From: CAZCVI01 sp964502145
Lineage (GTDB): Bacteria; Acidobacteriota; Aminicenantia; UBA2199
Direction: 5' to 3'
Assembly: GCA_964502145.1 (NCBI GenBank)
Contig: CAZCVI010000035.1
Location: 1-64,000, forward strand
Length of the DNA: 64,000 bases
Part shown: piece after piece, positions 15,971 to 25,055 of the stretch
How positions within the stretch are numbered: position 1 is the stretch's first letter
How the letters are laid out: every line of letters begins with the position of its first letter
The notes under the pieces: generated by a model
What the model saw: the letters and a program-made list of their open reading frames with translations, nothing else
Told to the model about the DNA's origin: nothing
The model's database searches: none
Translations under genes and position numbers: made by a program

Positions 15971-18900
15971 TTATTCAATCTCCTTATAGATCTTTTTGAT
16001 GATCAATTTGAGCTTAAATTCCGGGCTCAAATTATTGGAAGTGATCAGGATTTTCCCGATATGCTCCCGCAGTTCATCGGCGGTGATTAGCTTTCTCCGG
16101 TAAAAGGAGTGCAACAGTTCCAGCAATTCCTCACGGACCAGTGAATTACTGCGCAGGTAAAGATAACTCAAAAAATCCAGTTCCTTTTTATCGCCGATTT
16201 TGGCGATTAATTTGAGACAAGCCAGTTTTTCTTCCAGGGAGGAACGTTTCAGTTTTTGGTGTATGATCTCTTTGTATTCCGTGAAATCGTTGGCCGTACT
16301 GTTTTTAACCAGGAACTGAAGCGCAGCCACACGAACTTCATAGTAGGAGTCCAGTAATAGAGTCAGCAGTAATTTTTTTATATCTGGGTTCCAAGGATTC
16401 AGTTGGCGCAGTGAATGCAGCGCATTGCGCCGGACAAATCCATTCTCTTTATTGGATTCCAAAAGATTGACCAGATAATCGACCTTGGCAGTATCCTTGA
16501 ACAATCCGATCAATTTGATGCCGATATTGCGGATTTCCCAGCGGGAAGAGGAGAGGTAGATATTTATTTTATAGAAATAATCGTCTATGTACAGATCGCT
16601 GTTCTTGGATACCTGTTCAATAAATTTAAAGGGGGATAACATGGATATTGGCGTAGCCTTTCCTTTTCCCGTTGTTTTTTTCCGAAAGATCAGTAGCTCC
16701 GTATTTTTTAACAACAACGAGGTGAGCAAATACACCGAGGTCCCAATAAACGAGAGGGAGATTAATAGGGCCAGGTTCCCCCCCCACTTCGAGCGAAACA
16801 CGATCTCATGAAAGATAAATTTCGCTTGCACCAGTACAATCACCATCAACAATGTGGAGACAAAGGTTTTAAAGATGGGGTGCAGAAACTCGGAACTTTT
16901 GATCACGATGTCCTCTTTTTCCAATTTTTTCTTAAGCACAAGCACACGGATAAAAGAGGAGAGTAAAAAAGAGATGGAAGTGGCCAGTGCCAAACCGGCA
17001 AACGTGAGTTTTGTTTTGACCAGTACAATACTCAGGCCGATATTCACCAGCAACATGATGCAGTTTAATATCGTGGCTGTTTTGGTATCAATACGGGCAG
17101 TGAAAATACGGGCGGTAAAGGACTGTATCCCCCACCCCACTAAACCGATGGCATAGAACTGCAAGGCGTTGGCAGTATTCATTGTTTGCACGCTGTTGAA
17201 TTGTCCCCGTTCAAATAACAATGAGATGATGGGATGGGCCAACACGATCATCAAAACCGATACGGGGGTCAACAGGAACACATTGGTTTTGATACCATCT
17301 AAAAACAGTTGTCTGGTTCTGTGTTTATCAAAAAGCGCGATTTTTTCCGAATACTCTTTGAGTACCACGGCATTAATGGCCTGGGAAATAACGGCAAAAG
17401 GCAACCGGTATATGGCCAGGGCAAAATGGAGGTAAGCCACGGAACCAATTTTTACCCCGGTTGCCAATATCTTGGTCACGATTTCTGTGGTTTTGGAAAG
17501 AAACACATCCATGGAAATCGGCCCCAACTGGGAATAGTATTTTTTATTGAAGGGGCTATCCAATTTAATGGTGGGTGTATAGGAGAATTGCAAGGATTTG
17601 AGCCGCAGTGTCCGAATGGTAAAGGGGATCAAAAAAAGAATCTGCATGAACCCGCTCAACAACACGCCGTAAGCCAGGGAATAGATTCCTTTGGAAGAAT
17701 AAAACACCACAATACCAATAATTGTGCCAATCGAAAAGAATACAGAGGACGCATCAGCAATACTAAACTGGTTAAAGGCTTTTAAATAGGTGGACAACAC
17801 TGCGGCCACAGTAATCAGCACCAAGTACGGCAAAATAAGCCGGGTCATTTTAATCGTTTGCGCGCCAATAGCCTTGACTGCCAGGGCAGGAAAGAACGTT
17901 TGGATGATCAAAGGTGTAAAAATCAGTAATAGACCTGTCAGTAACATCGACAAGATAAGGGTAAAATTCACAATGGAAGAAGAGGCTTCCCAGGTTTTTT
18001 TCCGGGTCGTGCGGTGAAAAATTCGCGAGAAAATCGGGAGGAAAGCATTTTCAAGAGCGTTTTCTGCCACGATACGGCGCATAAAATTGGCAAAGGTCAG
18101 AGCAATCGCAAAAATATCAGTGGCCCGGCTGGCACCAAAATAAGCGGCAATAACAATGTCCCGGATCATCCCCCCAAGCCGGGAGAACATCATGCCCCAG
18201 GAAGAGCCCAACACTTGGGACGGGGTGGTCTTTTCAACGGGTACTTTTTGAACCTTTTCTAAATAACTCTTCAATACATACCTTTTTTCCGCTTTGCCCA
18301 CGACCAGTGGGTTATCCTCTTTTATTTCCAACCATTTGTTTACTGGAACACCATCTACTGACACGTGGCCTTTAAGACGTCGCACCACGATTCGTTCAGC
18401 CGTTTTGTTTTTATCGTTGCCGTTGCACTTGTATATGCGAAATTCGATGATAGTGGATTCTTCGATTCCCTCCAGGTGCGCATCGCATAAATAAGAGTTC
18501 CCCACCGTGGTGGAGTTAAAAATCAACTCGATATTTTTTTCATTTTCCAGAGATTGCAGGTAGAACACTTTTAATTGGCTTTCTTCCGCGCTCTCGTTTC
18601 CTTTCATCAGCAGTTCCAGTTCATTGAGAATCAGTTCCGTGCTGTTATGTTTTTCTACTTGGCGGAGTTTTTTTCTCATATCGAACAGCGTGTCGCTGTC
18701 CAAGAGGATTTCCTTGATCGTGTTGAGCAGGACTGTTTCTGGTACATAGATAATTTGTTTATTATCTTTCAGTTGCACTGTTTCATAGACAATTTTGGCG
18801 CCGCCGATTTTTTCTACTTCCCTGGCATTAAGAATCTGGTGATCGCCCGGCAGGTTTATTTTAGGGATAAGGATTGCGGGAATACCCAGGGTAGTAATTT

Positions 18901-19771
18901 CCTTGATCGTGCCCGCGCCTGCACGGGACACAACCAAATCCGAGATAGAATATATTTCGTCGATGTTATCAAAGTATTCCCTGATTATCAAACGTCCTTC
19001 TACTTCCGAGGGAATGCCGATATCGTTGAATATTTTTAAGGTATCGTCAAAGGCTTTGTATTCGTTGGAATAACCCCTGCCAGTAGAGAGGATAATAGTG
19101 AGATCATTCATGGCCAGTAACATGGGAATGATTTCTGCCAAGGCGGAATTAATGGTTCTAGAACCACCGCTACCACCAAAAATAAAAACCACCTTGTTCT
19201 TTTCCGGGATATTAAATTTTTCGCGGATATTTTCACCCTTGGAATAGCGGATGGATTTTCGTAACGGGTAACCGGTGACCACGACTTTGTCTTCGGGGAA
19301 GAAGTTGGTGGTGGAAGCAAAAGAGACGCCTACCCTGGAAGCAAACTTGGCGACAAAACGATTCAAGCGACCGGGAACAGCATTCTGTTCGTGGATAAAT
19401 ACTTTTAAACGGAGTATGGAAGCGGCAAATAAAACAGGTGCCGCCACATAACCCCCACTGCCTACAATAATATCCGGCTTGAATTTTTTTAATATAAAAT
19501 AGCTTTTGATCGTTCCCAGGAATATATAAAAGAGTGCGACCAGTGTTTGCAGACTTTTAATGTTTTGCGGAAGTCCCATGGACAGTACATCGACAAAATC
19601 GATGGGTTGTGGGATATTTTTGACAATCCGGCTTTCCGCGCCTTTTTTCGTGCCGATATAAAGAAATTGGGCGTCCGGGTACTGTTCCTTCATCCGTTCA
19701 TATATGGCTATGTTGGGATAAACATGACCGCCAGTACCGCCACCAGTGAATACGACTCTTATTTTTTCCAT
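15971..19771 (-). CDS. murG-murJ: MurG-(FHA-like)-MurJ-HEAT fusion protein
   Basis: A single 1266-aa reading frame joins two peptidoglycan enzymes (residue numbers below count from GTG 19795). MurG (about 10-397) shows TGGGTGGHVYPN, GSGGYVAAP, HEQNAVPGRLNR and FGGSGGSR, and makes lipid II from lipid I. A soluble segment (about 405-515, with HVSVDGVPVNKWLEI and NPLVVG) resembles an FHA domain. MurJ/MviN (about 520-1040) follows with LGGMIRDIVIAAYFGAS and FERGQF; this is the lipid II flippase. The last 220 residues are HEAT-like helical repeats. ATG 19771 begins at the conserved MEKIRVVFTGGG; the upstream GTG 19795 is possible. No frameshift or stop lies between the domains. Confidence 0.92.
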   Translation of the reverse strand: MEKIRVVFTGGGTGGHVYPNIAIYERMKEQYPDAQFLYIGTKKGAESRIVKNIPQPIDFVDVLSMGLPQNIKSLQTLVALFYIFLGTIKSYFILKKFKPDIIVGSGGYVAAPVLFAASILRLKVFIHEQNAVPGRLNRFVAKFASRVGVSFASTTNFFPEDKVVVTGYPLRKSIRYSKGENIREKFNIPEKNKVVFIFGGSGGSRTINSALAEIIPMLLAMNDLTIILSTGRGYSNEYKAFDDTLKIFNDIGIPSEVEGRLIIREYFDNIDEIYSISDLVVSRAGAGTIKEITTLGIPAILIPKINLPGDHQILNAREVEKIGGAKIVYETVQLKDNKQIIYVPETVLLNTIKEILLDSDTLFDMRKKLRQVEKHNSTELILNELELLMKGNESAEESQLKVFYLQSLENEKNIELIFNSTTVGNSYLCDAHLEGIEESTIIEFRIYKCNGNDKNKTAERIVVRRLKGHVSVDGVPVNKWLEIKEDNPLVVGKAEKRYVLKSYLEKVQKVPVEKTTPSQVLGSSWGMMFSRLGGMIRDIVIAAYFGASRATDIFAIALTFANFMRRIVAENALENAFLPIFSRIFHRTTRKKTWEASSSIVNFTLILSMLLTGLLLIFTPLIIQTFFPALAVKAIGAQTIKMTRLILPYLVLITVAAVLSTYLKAFNQFSIADASSVFFSIGTIIGIVVFYSSKGIYSLAYGVLLSGFMQILFLIPFTIRTLRLKSLQFSYTPTIKLDSPFNKKYYSQLGPISMDVFLSKTTEIVTKILATGVKIGSVAYLHFALAIYRLPFAVISQAINAVVLKEYSEKIALFDKHRTRQLFLDGIKTNVFLLTPVSVLMIVLAHPIISLLFERGQFNSVQTMNTANALQFYAIGLVGWGIQSFTARIFTARIDTKTATILNCIMLLVNIGLSIVLVKTKLTFAGLALATSISFLLSSFIRVLVLKKKLEKEDIVIKSSEFLHPIFKTFVSTLLMVIVLVQAKFIFHEIVFRSKWGGNLALLISLSFIGTSVYLLTSLLLKNTELLIFRKKTTGKGKATPISMLSPFKFIEQVSKNSDLYIDDYFYKINIYLSSSRWEIRNIGIKLIGLFKDTAKVDYLVNLLESNKENGFVRRNALHSLRQLNPWNPDIKKLLLTLLLDSYYEVRVAALQFLVKNSTANDFTEYKEIIHQKLKRSSLEEKLACLKLIAKIGDKKELDFLSYLYLRSNSLVREELLELLHSFYRRKLITADELREHIGKILITSNNLSPEFKLKLIIKKIYKEIE

Positions 19772-19839
19772 TTTATCAATGCATAAGTATACCACAAAAT
19801 CAATTTGCTGGTAATAATCCTATAGGAATTTTTTTATTT

Positions 19840-21078
19840 CTAATGTTTTTCAGCGACATCTCCATAGAGAAAAATCGACATTTTATTGAGGTCCAGATGG
19901 TGTTGAAGCAGGCGGTGGATATCGTCCTTGGTGACATGCTTAATATTATTGATAATTTCAGCCGTGGACAATTCCCGGTTCAGAAACAGCTCGTTATTGA
20001 CATTGAATCTCATTTTGGAGACGTTGTTTTCCAAGCTCAGGATAATGGAGGATTTGATGGAATCCCTGGCACGCGTTAATTCCGCATCGCTGATGCCCTC
20101 TTTTTTTAACAGGAATATCTCCTCTTTTACCGCATCCAGACATTCATTCACATTGTCTGGTTCCACGATCGAGTAGATCATCTGAAGCCCGCAGTCCAGA
20201 TAAGAATCGGTAAAGGAGTTGACCGTGTAAGCCAAGCCTTTTTCTTCCCTTATTTTTTGAAATAAGCGGCTGCTCATCCCGTTCCCCAGGATATCGTTCA
20301 GAATCATATAATAGTACCGCTCCGGCGAAATCACGGAGATCGCATCAAATCCCAGGATGATATAAACCTGGTTTAAGGAAGCATTGGCTTTATTAAAATT
20401 GAGGTTCAGAAAACGTGGGACTTCCAGCGCATAATAGGCAGATGGGTGGGCAGGGAAATCTTTAAAGGCCTTCCTGGCCAGTTGCACTAATTCCTGATGG
20501 TTTATTTTTCCCACCGCAGCCAGGACCAGATTATCCGGTGAGTAATGTTTTTTATAAAAGTCATAGACATCATCCCGTTGAAGGGAGGAGACCGGTTCCA
20601 CTTGCCCGCCTACCGGGTAGCCCAGTCCGTTCTGGGGGTACACGCGCTGATAGAATGTTTCAAAAGCATTGTCATCAGGTGTATCTTCTGCTTCCAGAAT
20701 TTCTTGGATAGCCACGCTTTTTTCCTTGGCAAACTCGTCTTCCGGGAAAGTCGAGCATAAAACCATCTCTGTTAGCAGATCAAAGGACTCTTTGATGTTT
20801 TCATCTACCGCTTTGATATAGAATTGCGTCATCTCTTTACTCGTAAAGGCGTTTAGTTTCCCGCCCAGGCGATCCGAGATGTCGGCGATTTCTTTTAAAT
20901 TGTATTTCGTGGTCCCCTTGAATAACATGTGCTCAATGAGGTGATAGATGCCGTTATTTTGGGGTGATTCCATACGGGAACCACCACGAACCGTATAACT
21001 CATGGCAAAGGAAGGAAACGCCGGTATATATTCACTAATCACGACCAGACCGCAGTCCAGTACAGTTTTTTCTACCAT
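19840..21078 (-). CDS. M16 family zinc metalloprotease
   Basis: The 412-aa protein has the inverted zinc motif HLIEH (residues 46-50) and a downstream Glu in the segment IQEILEAEDTPDD near residue 125, as in mitochondrial processing peptidase and YmxG/PqqL-type M16 enzymes. A second, inactive-type M16 half occupies the C-terminal 200 residues. AGGAG precedes ATG 21078 by 10 nt. It is the second gene of the operon that continues to MurG-MurJ. Substrates are unknown; related enzymes act on exported peptides and signal peptides. Confidence 0.92.
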   Translation of the reverse strand: MVEKTVLDCGLVVISEYIPAFPSFAMSYTVRGGSRMESPQNNGIYHLIEHMLFKGTTKYNLKEIADISDRLGGKLNAFTSKEMTQFYIKAVDENIKESFDLLTEMVLCSTFPEDEFAKEKSVAIQEILEAEDTPDDNAFETFYQRVYPQNGLGYPVGGQVEPVSSLQRDDVYDFYKKHYSPDNLVLAAVGKINHQELVQLARKAFKDFPAHPSAYYALEVPRFLNLNFNKANASLNQVYIILGFDAISVISPERYYYMILNDILGNGMSSRLFQKIREEKGLAYTVNSFTDSYLDCGLQMIYSIVEPDNVNECLDAVKEEIFLLKKEGISDAELTRARDSIKSSIILSLENNVSKMRFNVNNELFLNRELSTAEIINNIKHVTKDDIHRLLQHHLDLNKMSIFLYGDVAEKH

Positions 21079-21120
21079 ATTATTTGAACTCCTATGTGTT
21101 CTTTTATTTTATTCTTCAGG

Positions 21121-21648
21121 TTACGATTTTCTAAACCTTTTATTCACGGCTTCAGTACTAAATTCAAGGGGATCATATTTCATGTCCCATTCCATTCTGG
21201 CCAATTCTTCCACTGGGTTAGCGACGATTTCATTAAATCTCCAGACTCCCCCGCAATCTTCTATTGGGTGGGCCCGCTCGCCGTTAATACAACGGGGATA
21301 AAAAGTACCCGCTTCCAAGGGCAATTTTTTTTCAAAAAGAATCTCGTGTTCCCATTTGTCACCGAAGTCATAAAGATACTTGAACTTTTGCCCTGCACGG
21401 GTGAGCATTTCGTTAAGACTCACTTCATTGGCATACACGCTATCCTCCTCATCATTCATTTCTGGCATCAGGATATGTTTTTTTTTCAGGGTAAAAACAT
21501 ACATGTGGTAATTCCCCCAGCCCAGAACATGTTGGATAATGCGGTGAAAGCTTTCAAAGGTTTCATCGTGGCGTACTAGAACCTGACGCCAGACCAGGGG
21601 TTCGCTCCCAGGCAAAGATATTTTGAACTGATAAATTTCGTCTTTCAT
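21121..21648 (-). CDS. Plasmid pRiA4b ORF-3-like protein
   Basis: The 175-aa product fits PF07929: YQFKISLPGSEPLVWRQVLV at the N-terminus, FHRIIQHVLGW, the YDFGDKWEHEI core near residue 95 and CINGERAHPIEDCGG near 120. The biochemical function of the family is unknown. It is the first gene of the minus-strand operon that continues into the M16 protease 42 bp downstream. A GGAG ribosome binding site lies 11 nt before ATG 21648, and a good promoter lies about 60 bp upstream. Confidence 0.88.
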   Translation of the reverse strand: MKDEIYQFKISLPGSEPLVWRQVLVRHDETFESFHRIIQHVLGWGNYHMYVFTLKKKHILMPEMNDEEDSVYANEVSLNEMLTRAGQKFKYLYDFGDKWEHEILFEKKLPLEAGTFYPRCINGERAHPIEDCGGVWRFNEIVANPVEELARMEWDMKYDPLEFSTEAVNKRFRKS

Positions 21649-21707
21649 AAACTGTTTACTCCGTGGTATTACTGCTTAAACGCAGTGATTATGAGTTTTA
21701 GACTTAG

Positions 21708-21736
21708 AGTATAGCGCAAGATCGTCTTAAAATCAA
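21708..21736 (-). promoter_or_regulatory. Promoter of the pRiA4b-M16-murG/J-mraY operon
   Basis: On the minus strand TTGATT (21736-21731), 17 bp, TATACT (21713-21708), 59 bp before the first gene. This promoter leaves a normal leader with a ribosome binding site. Confidence 0.65.
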
Positions 21737-21797
21737 CAGGGATTCTTTTTCGCCCGCCCGTTTTCCTGCGAATCTTGTCTTAATTTACTTTTAATAT

Positions 21798-21826
21798 TTG
21801 ACTAAATTGGGAAAAAAATATAAAAT
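21798..21826 (+). promoter_or_regulatory. Leaderless-type promoter of hslVU
   Basis: TTGACT (21798-21803), 17 bp, TAAAAT (21821-21826), then 6 nt to ATG 21833. It is divergent from the envelope-operon promoter, with the two -35 boxes about 60 bp apart. Confidence 0.72.
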
Positions 21827-21832
21827 AAACAC

Positions 21833-22384
21833 ATGGATACAAAAAGCAAAACAAATAGAATCAGAAGTACCACGGTATTGTGTGTCAAGCATAAAGGCGC
21901 AGTGGTCATCGGCGCAGACGGCCAAGTATCACTGGGAGAGACGGTTTTAAAACACGGTGCGAAAAAAATCCGCCGCTTATACAACAATAAAGTATTGGCT
22001 GGTTTTGCCGGTTCTACCTCGGACGCTCTCTCCTTGCTGCAACGCTTCGAAGGAAAACTGGAAGAATACAACGGCAATATTTCCCGCGCCGCTATCGAAC
22101 TCTCAAAAGAGTGGCGCACCGATAAAGTCCTGCGCCGTTTGGAAGCCATGTTGATTGTGGCCAACCACGAGAGATTGTTTATTCTATCCGGTTCCGGCGA
22201 TGTCATTGAACCCGATGAAGATATTTTGGCCATTGGTTCTGGTGGCCCATACGCCATGTCTGCTGCTCTGGCCATGAAACGTTTTTCCGACCTGGAAGCC
22301 AAGGATATCGTTGAAAAAGCACTGGATATTGCCGCTGATATCTGTATATATACCAATAAAAAATTCGCCATAGAGGTACTGTAA
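21833..22384 (+). CDS. hslV: ATP-dependent protease subunit HslV
   Basis: The 183-aa product is the proteasome-beta-like peptidase of the HslUV complex. The N-terminal nucleophile is the first Thr of RSTTVLCV (residue 13), so a 12-residue propeptide must be removed. GADGQVSLG and GSGGPYAMSAALA are typical family motifs. It assembles with HslU hexamers to degrade unfolded and regulatory proteins. The start codon is leaderless by promoter position. It overlaps hslU by one base (TAATG). Confidence 0.97.
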   Translation: MDTKSKTNRIRSTTVLCVKHKGAVVIGADGQVSLGETVLKHGAKKIRRLYNNKVLAGFAGSTSDALSLLQRFEGKLEEYNGNISRAAIELSKEWRTDKVLRRLEAMLIVANHERLFILSGSGDVIEPDEDILAIGSGGPYAMSAALAMKRFSDLEAKDIVEKALDIAADICIYTNKKFAIEVL

Positions 22385-23769
22385 TGGAAAAAGAAAACGC
22401 TAAAAAAAACCTGTTGTATTTAACCCCCAAAGAGATTGTAAAAGAATTGGACACCTATATCATTGGTCAGAAAAAAGCCAAAAAATCCGTGGCTATTGCG
22501 CTGCGTAATCGGTTCAGACGGCAGCAGCTTCCCAAGGAAATTGCCGATGATATTATTCCCAAGAATATTTTGATGATCGGACCCACGGGCGTGGGCAAAA
22601 CAGAGATCGCACGCAGACTGGCAAAACTGGCTGGCTCGCCCTTTATTAAGGTGGAAGCTTCCAAATTCACCGAGGTAGGTTACGTGGGTCGCGATGTGGA
22701 ATCCATGGTCAGGGACTTGGTCCGTATCTCTATTGATCTGATTAAAGACGAAAAAATGGAACAGAACAGGGAAAAAGCCCAGCGCAACGCGGAAGAACGC
22801 ATCCTGGACATTCTATTACCCAAACCACCCAAACCAAAAGGCCCGGCTGGAGAACTGGATATTGAGAAAGAAGAAAAAAATTCTTATACAGTTACCAAAG
22901 AAAAATTTAGGAAAAAATTAAGAGAGAATAAATTAAACGAACGGTTCATCGAACTGGAAGTTAAAAACGCGCAAATGGCCCCTTTTGAAATCTTTTCCTC
23001 TTCTGGTGTCGAAGAGATTGGTATCAGCATCAGCGAAATGATGCCCAATATGTTCAGTGGCAAAGCTAAAAAAAGAAAAATGACCGTGGAAGAAGCCATG
23101 GAATATATTATCAAAGAAGAACAGACCCGGCTCATTGATATGGATCAGGTCTCTTCTGTAGCGATTCAACGTGTTGAGCAGATGGGTATTATCTTTCTTG
23201 ATGAGATTGATAAGATTGCCGGGCGTGAGGGTGGTGGGAGTGGTCCCATGGTTTCGCGTGAAGGTGTGCAACGCGATTTACTCCCTATTATTGAAGGCAC
23301 TACTGTCAATACCAAATACGGCATGGTCAAAACCGATCATATTCTTTTTATCGGGGCCGGTGCGTTTCATGTCTCCAAACCCGCCGACTTGATCCCTGAA
23401 TTGCAGGGTCGTTTTCCTATTCGTGTCGAACTGGATTCCCTGAGCAAAGACGATTTTGTCAGGATTCTAACTGAACCTAAAACCGCCCTGGTCAAACAGA
23501 CCATCGCCCTGATGAGTACCGAGGGACTTGAAATGGAGTATACTGTCGACGCCATTGAAGAAGTAGCCCGAATCTCCGAACATCTTAACGCCACTTCCGA
23601 AAACATTGGTGCCCGACGTCTCTATACCATTATGGAGAAAGTGATCGAAGAAATATCTTACGACTCCTCGGAAATTGAGGGCGGGAAAATTATCATTGAC
23701 AAAAAATACGTGCTGGATAAAGTAGAAGATATCTCTCAAGATACTGACCTGAGCAAATATATATTATAA
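22384..23769 (+). CDS. hslU: ATP-dependent protease ATPase subunit HslU
   Basis: The 461-aa AAA+ unfoldase has Walker A GPTGVGKTE (near residue 63), Walker B IIFLDEIDKIAG (near 270), and the family's intermediate domain between them (about 110-240, rich in K and E). The C-terminus ends DLSKYIL, consistent with the tail that docks into HslV and activates it. Translation is coupled to hslV through the one-base overlap. Length and motifs are standard. Confidence 0.98.
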   Translation: MEKENAKKNLLYLTPKEIVKELDTYIIGQKKAKKSVAIALRNRFRRQQLPKEIADDIIPKNILMIGPTGVGKTEIARRLAKLAGSPFIKVEASKFTEVGYVGRDVESMVRDLVRISIDLIKDEKMEQNREKAQRNAEERILDILLPKPPKPKGPAGELDIEKEEKNSYTVTKEKFRKKLRENKLNERFIELEVKNAQMAPFEIFSSSGVEEIGISISEMMPNMFSGKAKKRKMTVEEAMEYIIKEEQTRLIDMDQVSSVAIQRVEQMGIIFLDEIDKIAGREGGGSGPMVSREGVQRDLLPIIEGTTVNTKYGMVKTDHILFIGAGAFHVSKPADLIPELQGRFPIRVELDSLSKDDFVRILTEPKTALVKQTIALMSTEGLEMEYTVDAIEEVARISEHLNATSENIGARRLYTIMEKVIEEISYDSSEIEGGKIIIDKKYVLDKVEDISQDTDLSKYIL

Positions 23770-23808
23770 CCTCTCCGACAGTTTGGGGTGCAAGAATTGG
23801 AGTGAAGC

Positions 23809-25044
23809 ATGACATTTAAACTTAAAATTATCGGTTTAGCCGTACTGGTATTATGGGTAGCCGTGAACTGCGGGAAAAAAGGCCCGTTGGTATTAGAACC
23901 CGAATTGTTACCGCAACAGGTGACCAATTTAAAGTCCACCCAGGTGGGACAACTCATTAAATTGCAGTGGGATTTCCCCGCGCAACTGAGCGGGAATAGC
24001 AAGGATAAAGACGCATTGAAGATGAACCTGGAAGGTATCCGTCAAATCAAAATTTATTATTCCAATAAGGAGATTCCGGGCGGTAAGTTTCAGAAAAAAG
24101 CCTCTGTATTACGCAAGCTCGTCTTCTCTGAATTAACCGAGGTAACCACCACCACTGCGGCGACAGCAAAACCAACCGTACCCTCTTCTGTTGTGGTTAT
24201 TGCCCCGGCGAGAAAAAGTCTTTCCTTTTCTGTGACCCTCCCCTTTCAACTGAAGCATCTGGAGAACAAGCCGCATTTTTTCGCCGTTGAATATGAGTTT
24301 CGGCGGAACAAATCGCCATTGAGCGAGATTGCTTTTATCCAGACCGTTATTCCTGTCAAAGCAGTGGAAGGTTTGGCAGTCAGTCGCGAAAATAAAATGA
24401 TCAAACTGACCTGGAAACGACCCGATAAAGATGTGGCCGAAAAAATAACCACCGCCATTGCCGGATACAATGTTTTTAAAAAAATCGAGCCCGATGAAGC
24501 TGAAAAAGCCAATGAATTGAATGAATCCAGCGGTGCCAAAAAAGAGAGTCCCGATAAGAAGCAAAAAAAAGAGGCGGCCCTAAAAATAACCCCCAAGACC
24601 ATCGGGGTTTTTGAAAAGATTAACCAGGACAAGGTATTGATGGAATATTATGAAGATACCGATACCGGGACCAATGGCAAATACTTTTATTATGTATCTG
24701 CTATAGTAGCCAACAATATTGAGAGTGCGCCATCCACCGAGGTATCCTTGCAAGTCACCGATACTTTCCCGCCGGAAATACCCGCCAACCTCGTATGTTT
24801 TAAAGCTGCCGACCACATGTTCCTCACGTGGCAAGCGGTCAGTGACAAGGATTTTTCTTTTTACCGGGTTTATCGCAGTCTCACGCCCGAAGATGATTTT
24901 GTCCTGATTGCCGACAACGTGCCTTCTAATCAATTTAAAGACAAAACCGTAACCAAGGGAAAAACCTATTATTATATGATCTCTGCCGTGGACCAAAAAG
25001 GGAATGAAAGTCAATACTCCAGTATGGCCAAGGAACAGTTTTAA
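23809..25044 (+). CDS. Lipoprotein with fibronectin type III-like domains
   Basis: The 411-aa product has a short signal sequence ending in a lipobox-like VAVNC, followed by GKKGPL, a motif also seen after the lipidated Cys of YifL/LptM-type lipoproteins. At least three fibronectin-III-type beta domains follow: about residues 35-165, 175-310 (with an inserted Lys/Glu-rich loop at 232-255) and 315-411, the last with KTYYYMISAVDQKGNES. It is likely anchored to the outer membrane and binds protein or glycan. GGAGTG precedes the ATG, 39 bp after hslU. Confidence 0.82.
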   Translation: MTFKLKIIGLAVLVLWVAVNCGKKGPLVLEPELLPQQVTNLKSTQVGQLIKLQWDFPAQLSGNSKDKDALKMNLEGIRQIKIYYSNKEIPGGKFQKKASVLRKLVFSELTEVTTTTAATAKPTVPSSVVVIAPARKSLSFSVTLPFQLKHLENKPHFFAVEYEFRRNKSPLSEIAFIQTVIPVKAVEGLAVSRENKMIKLTWKRPDKDVAEKITTAIAGYNVFKKIEPDEAEKANELNESSGAKKESPDKKQKKEAALKITPKTIGVFEKINQDKVLMEYYEDTDTGTNGKYFYYVSAIVANNIESAPSTEVSLQVTDTFPPEIPANLVCFKAADHMFLTWQAVSDKDFSFYRVYRSLTPEDDFVLIADNVPSNQFKDKTVTKGKTYYYMISAVDQKGNESQYSSMAKEQF

Positions 25045-25055
25045 AGCCGTTAATT

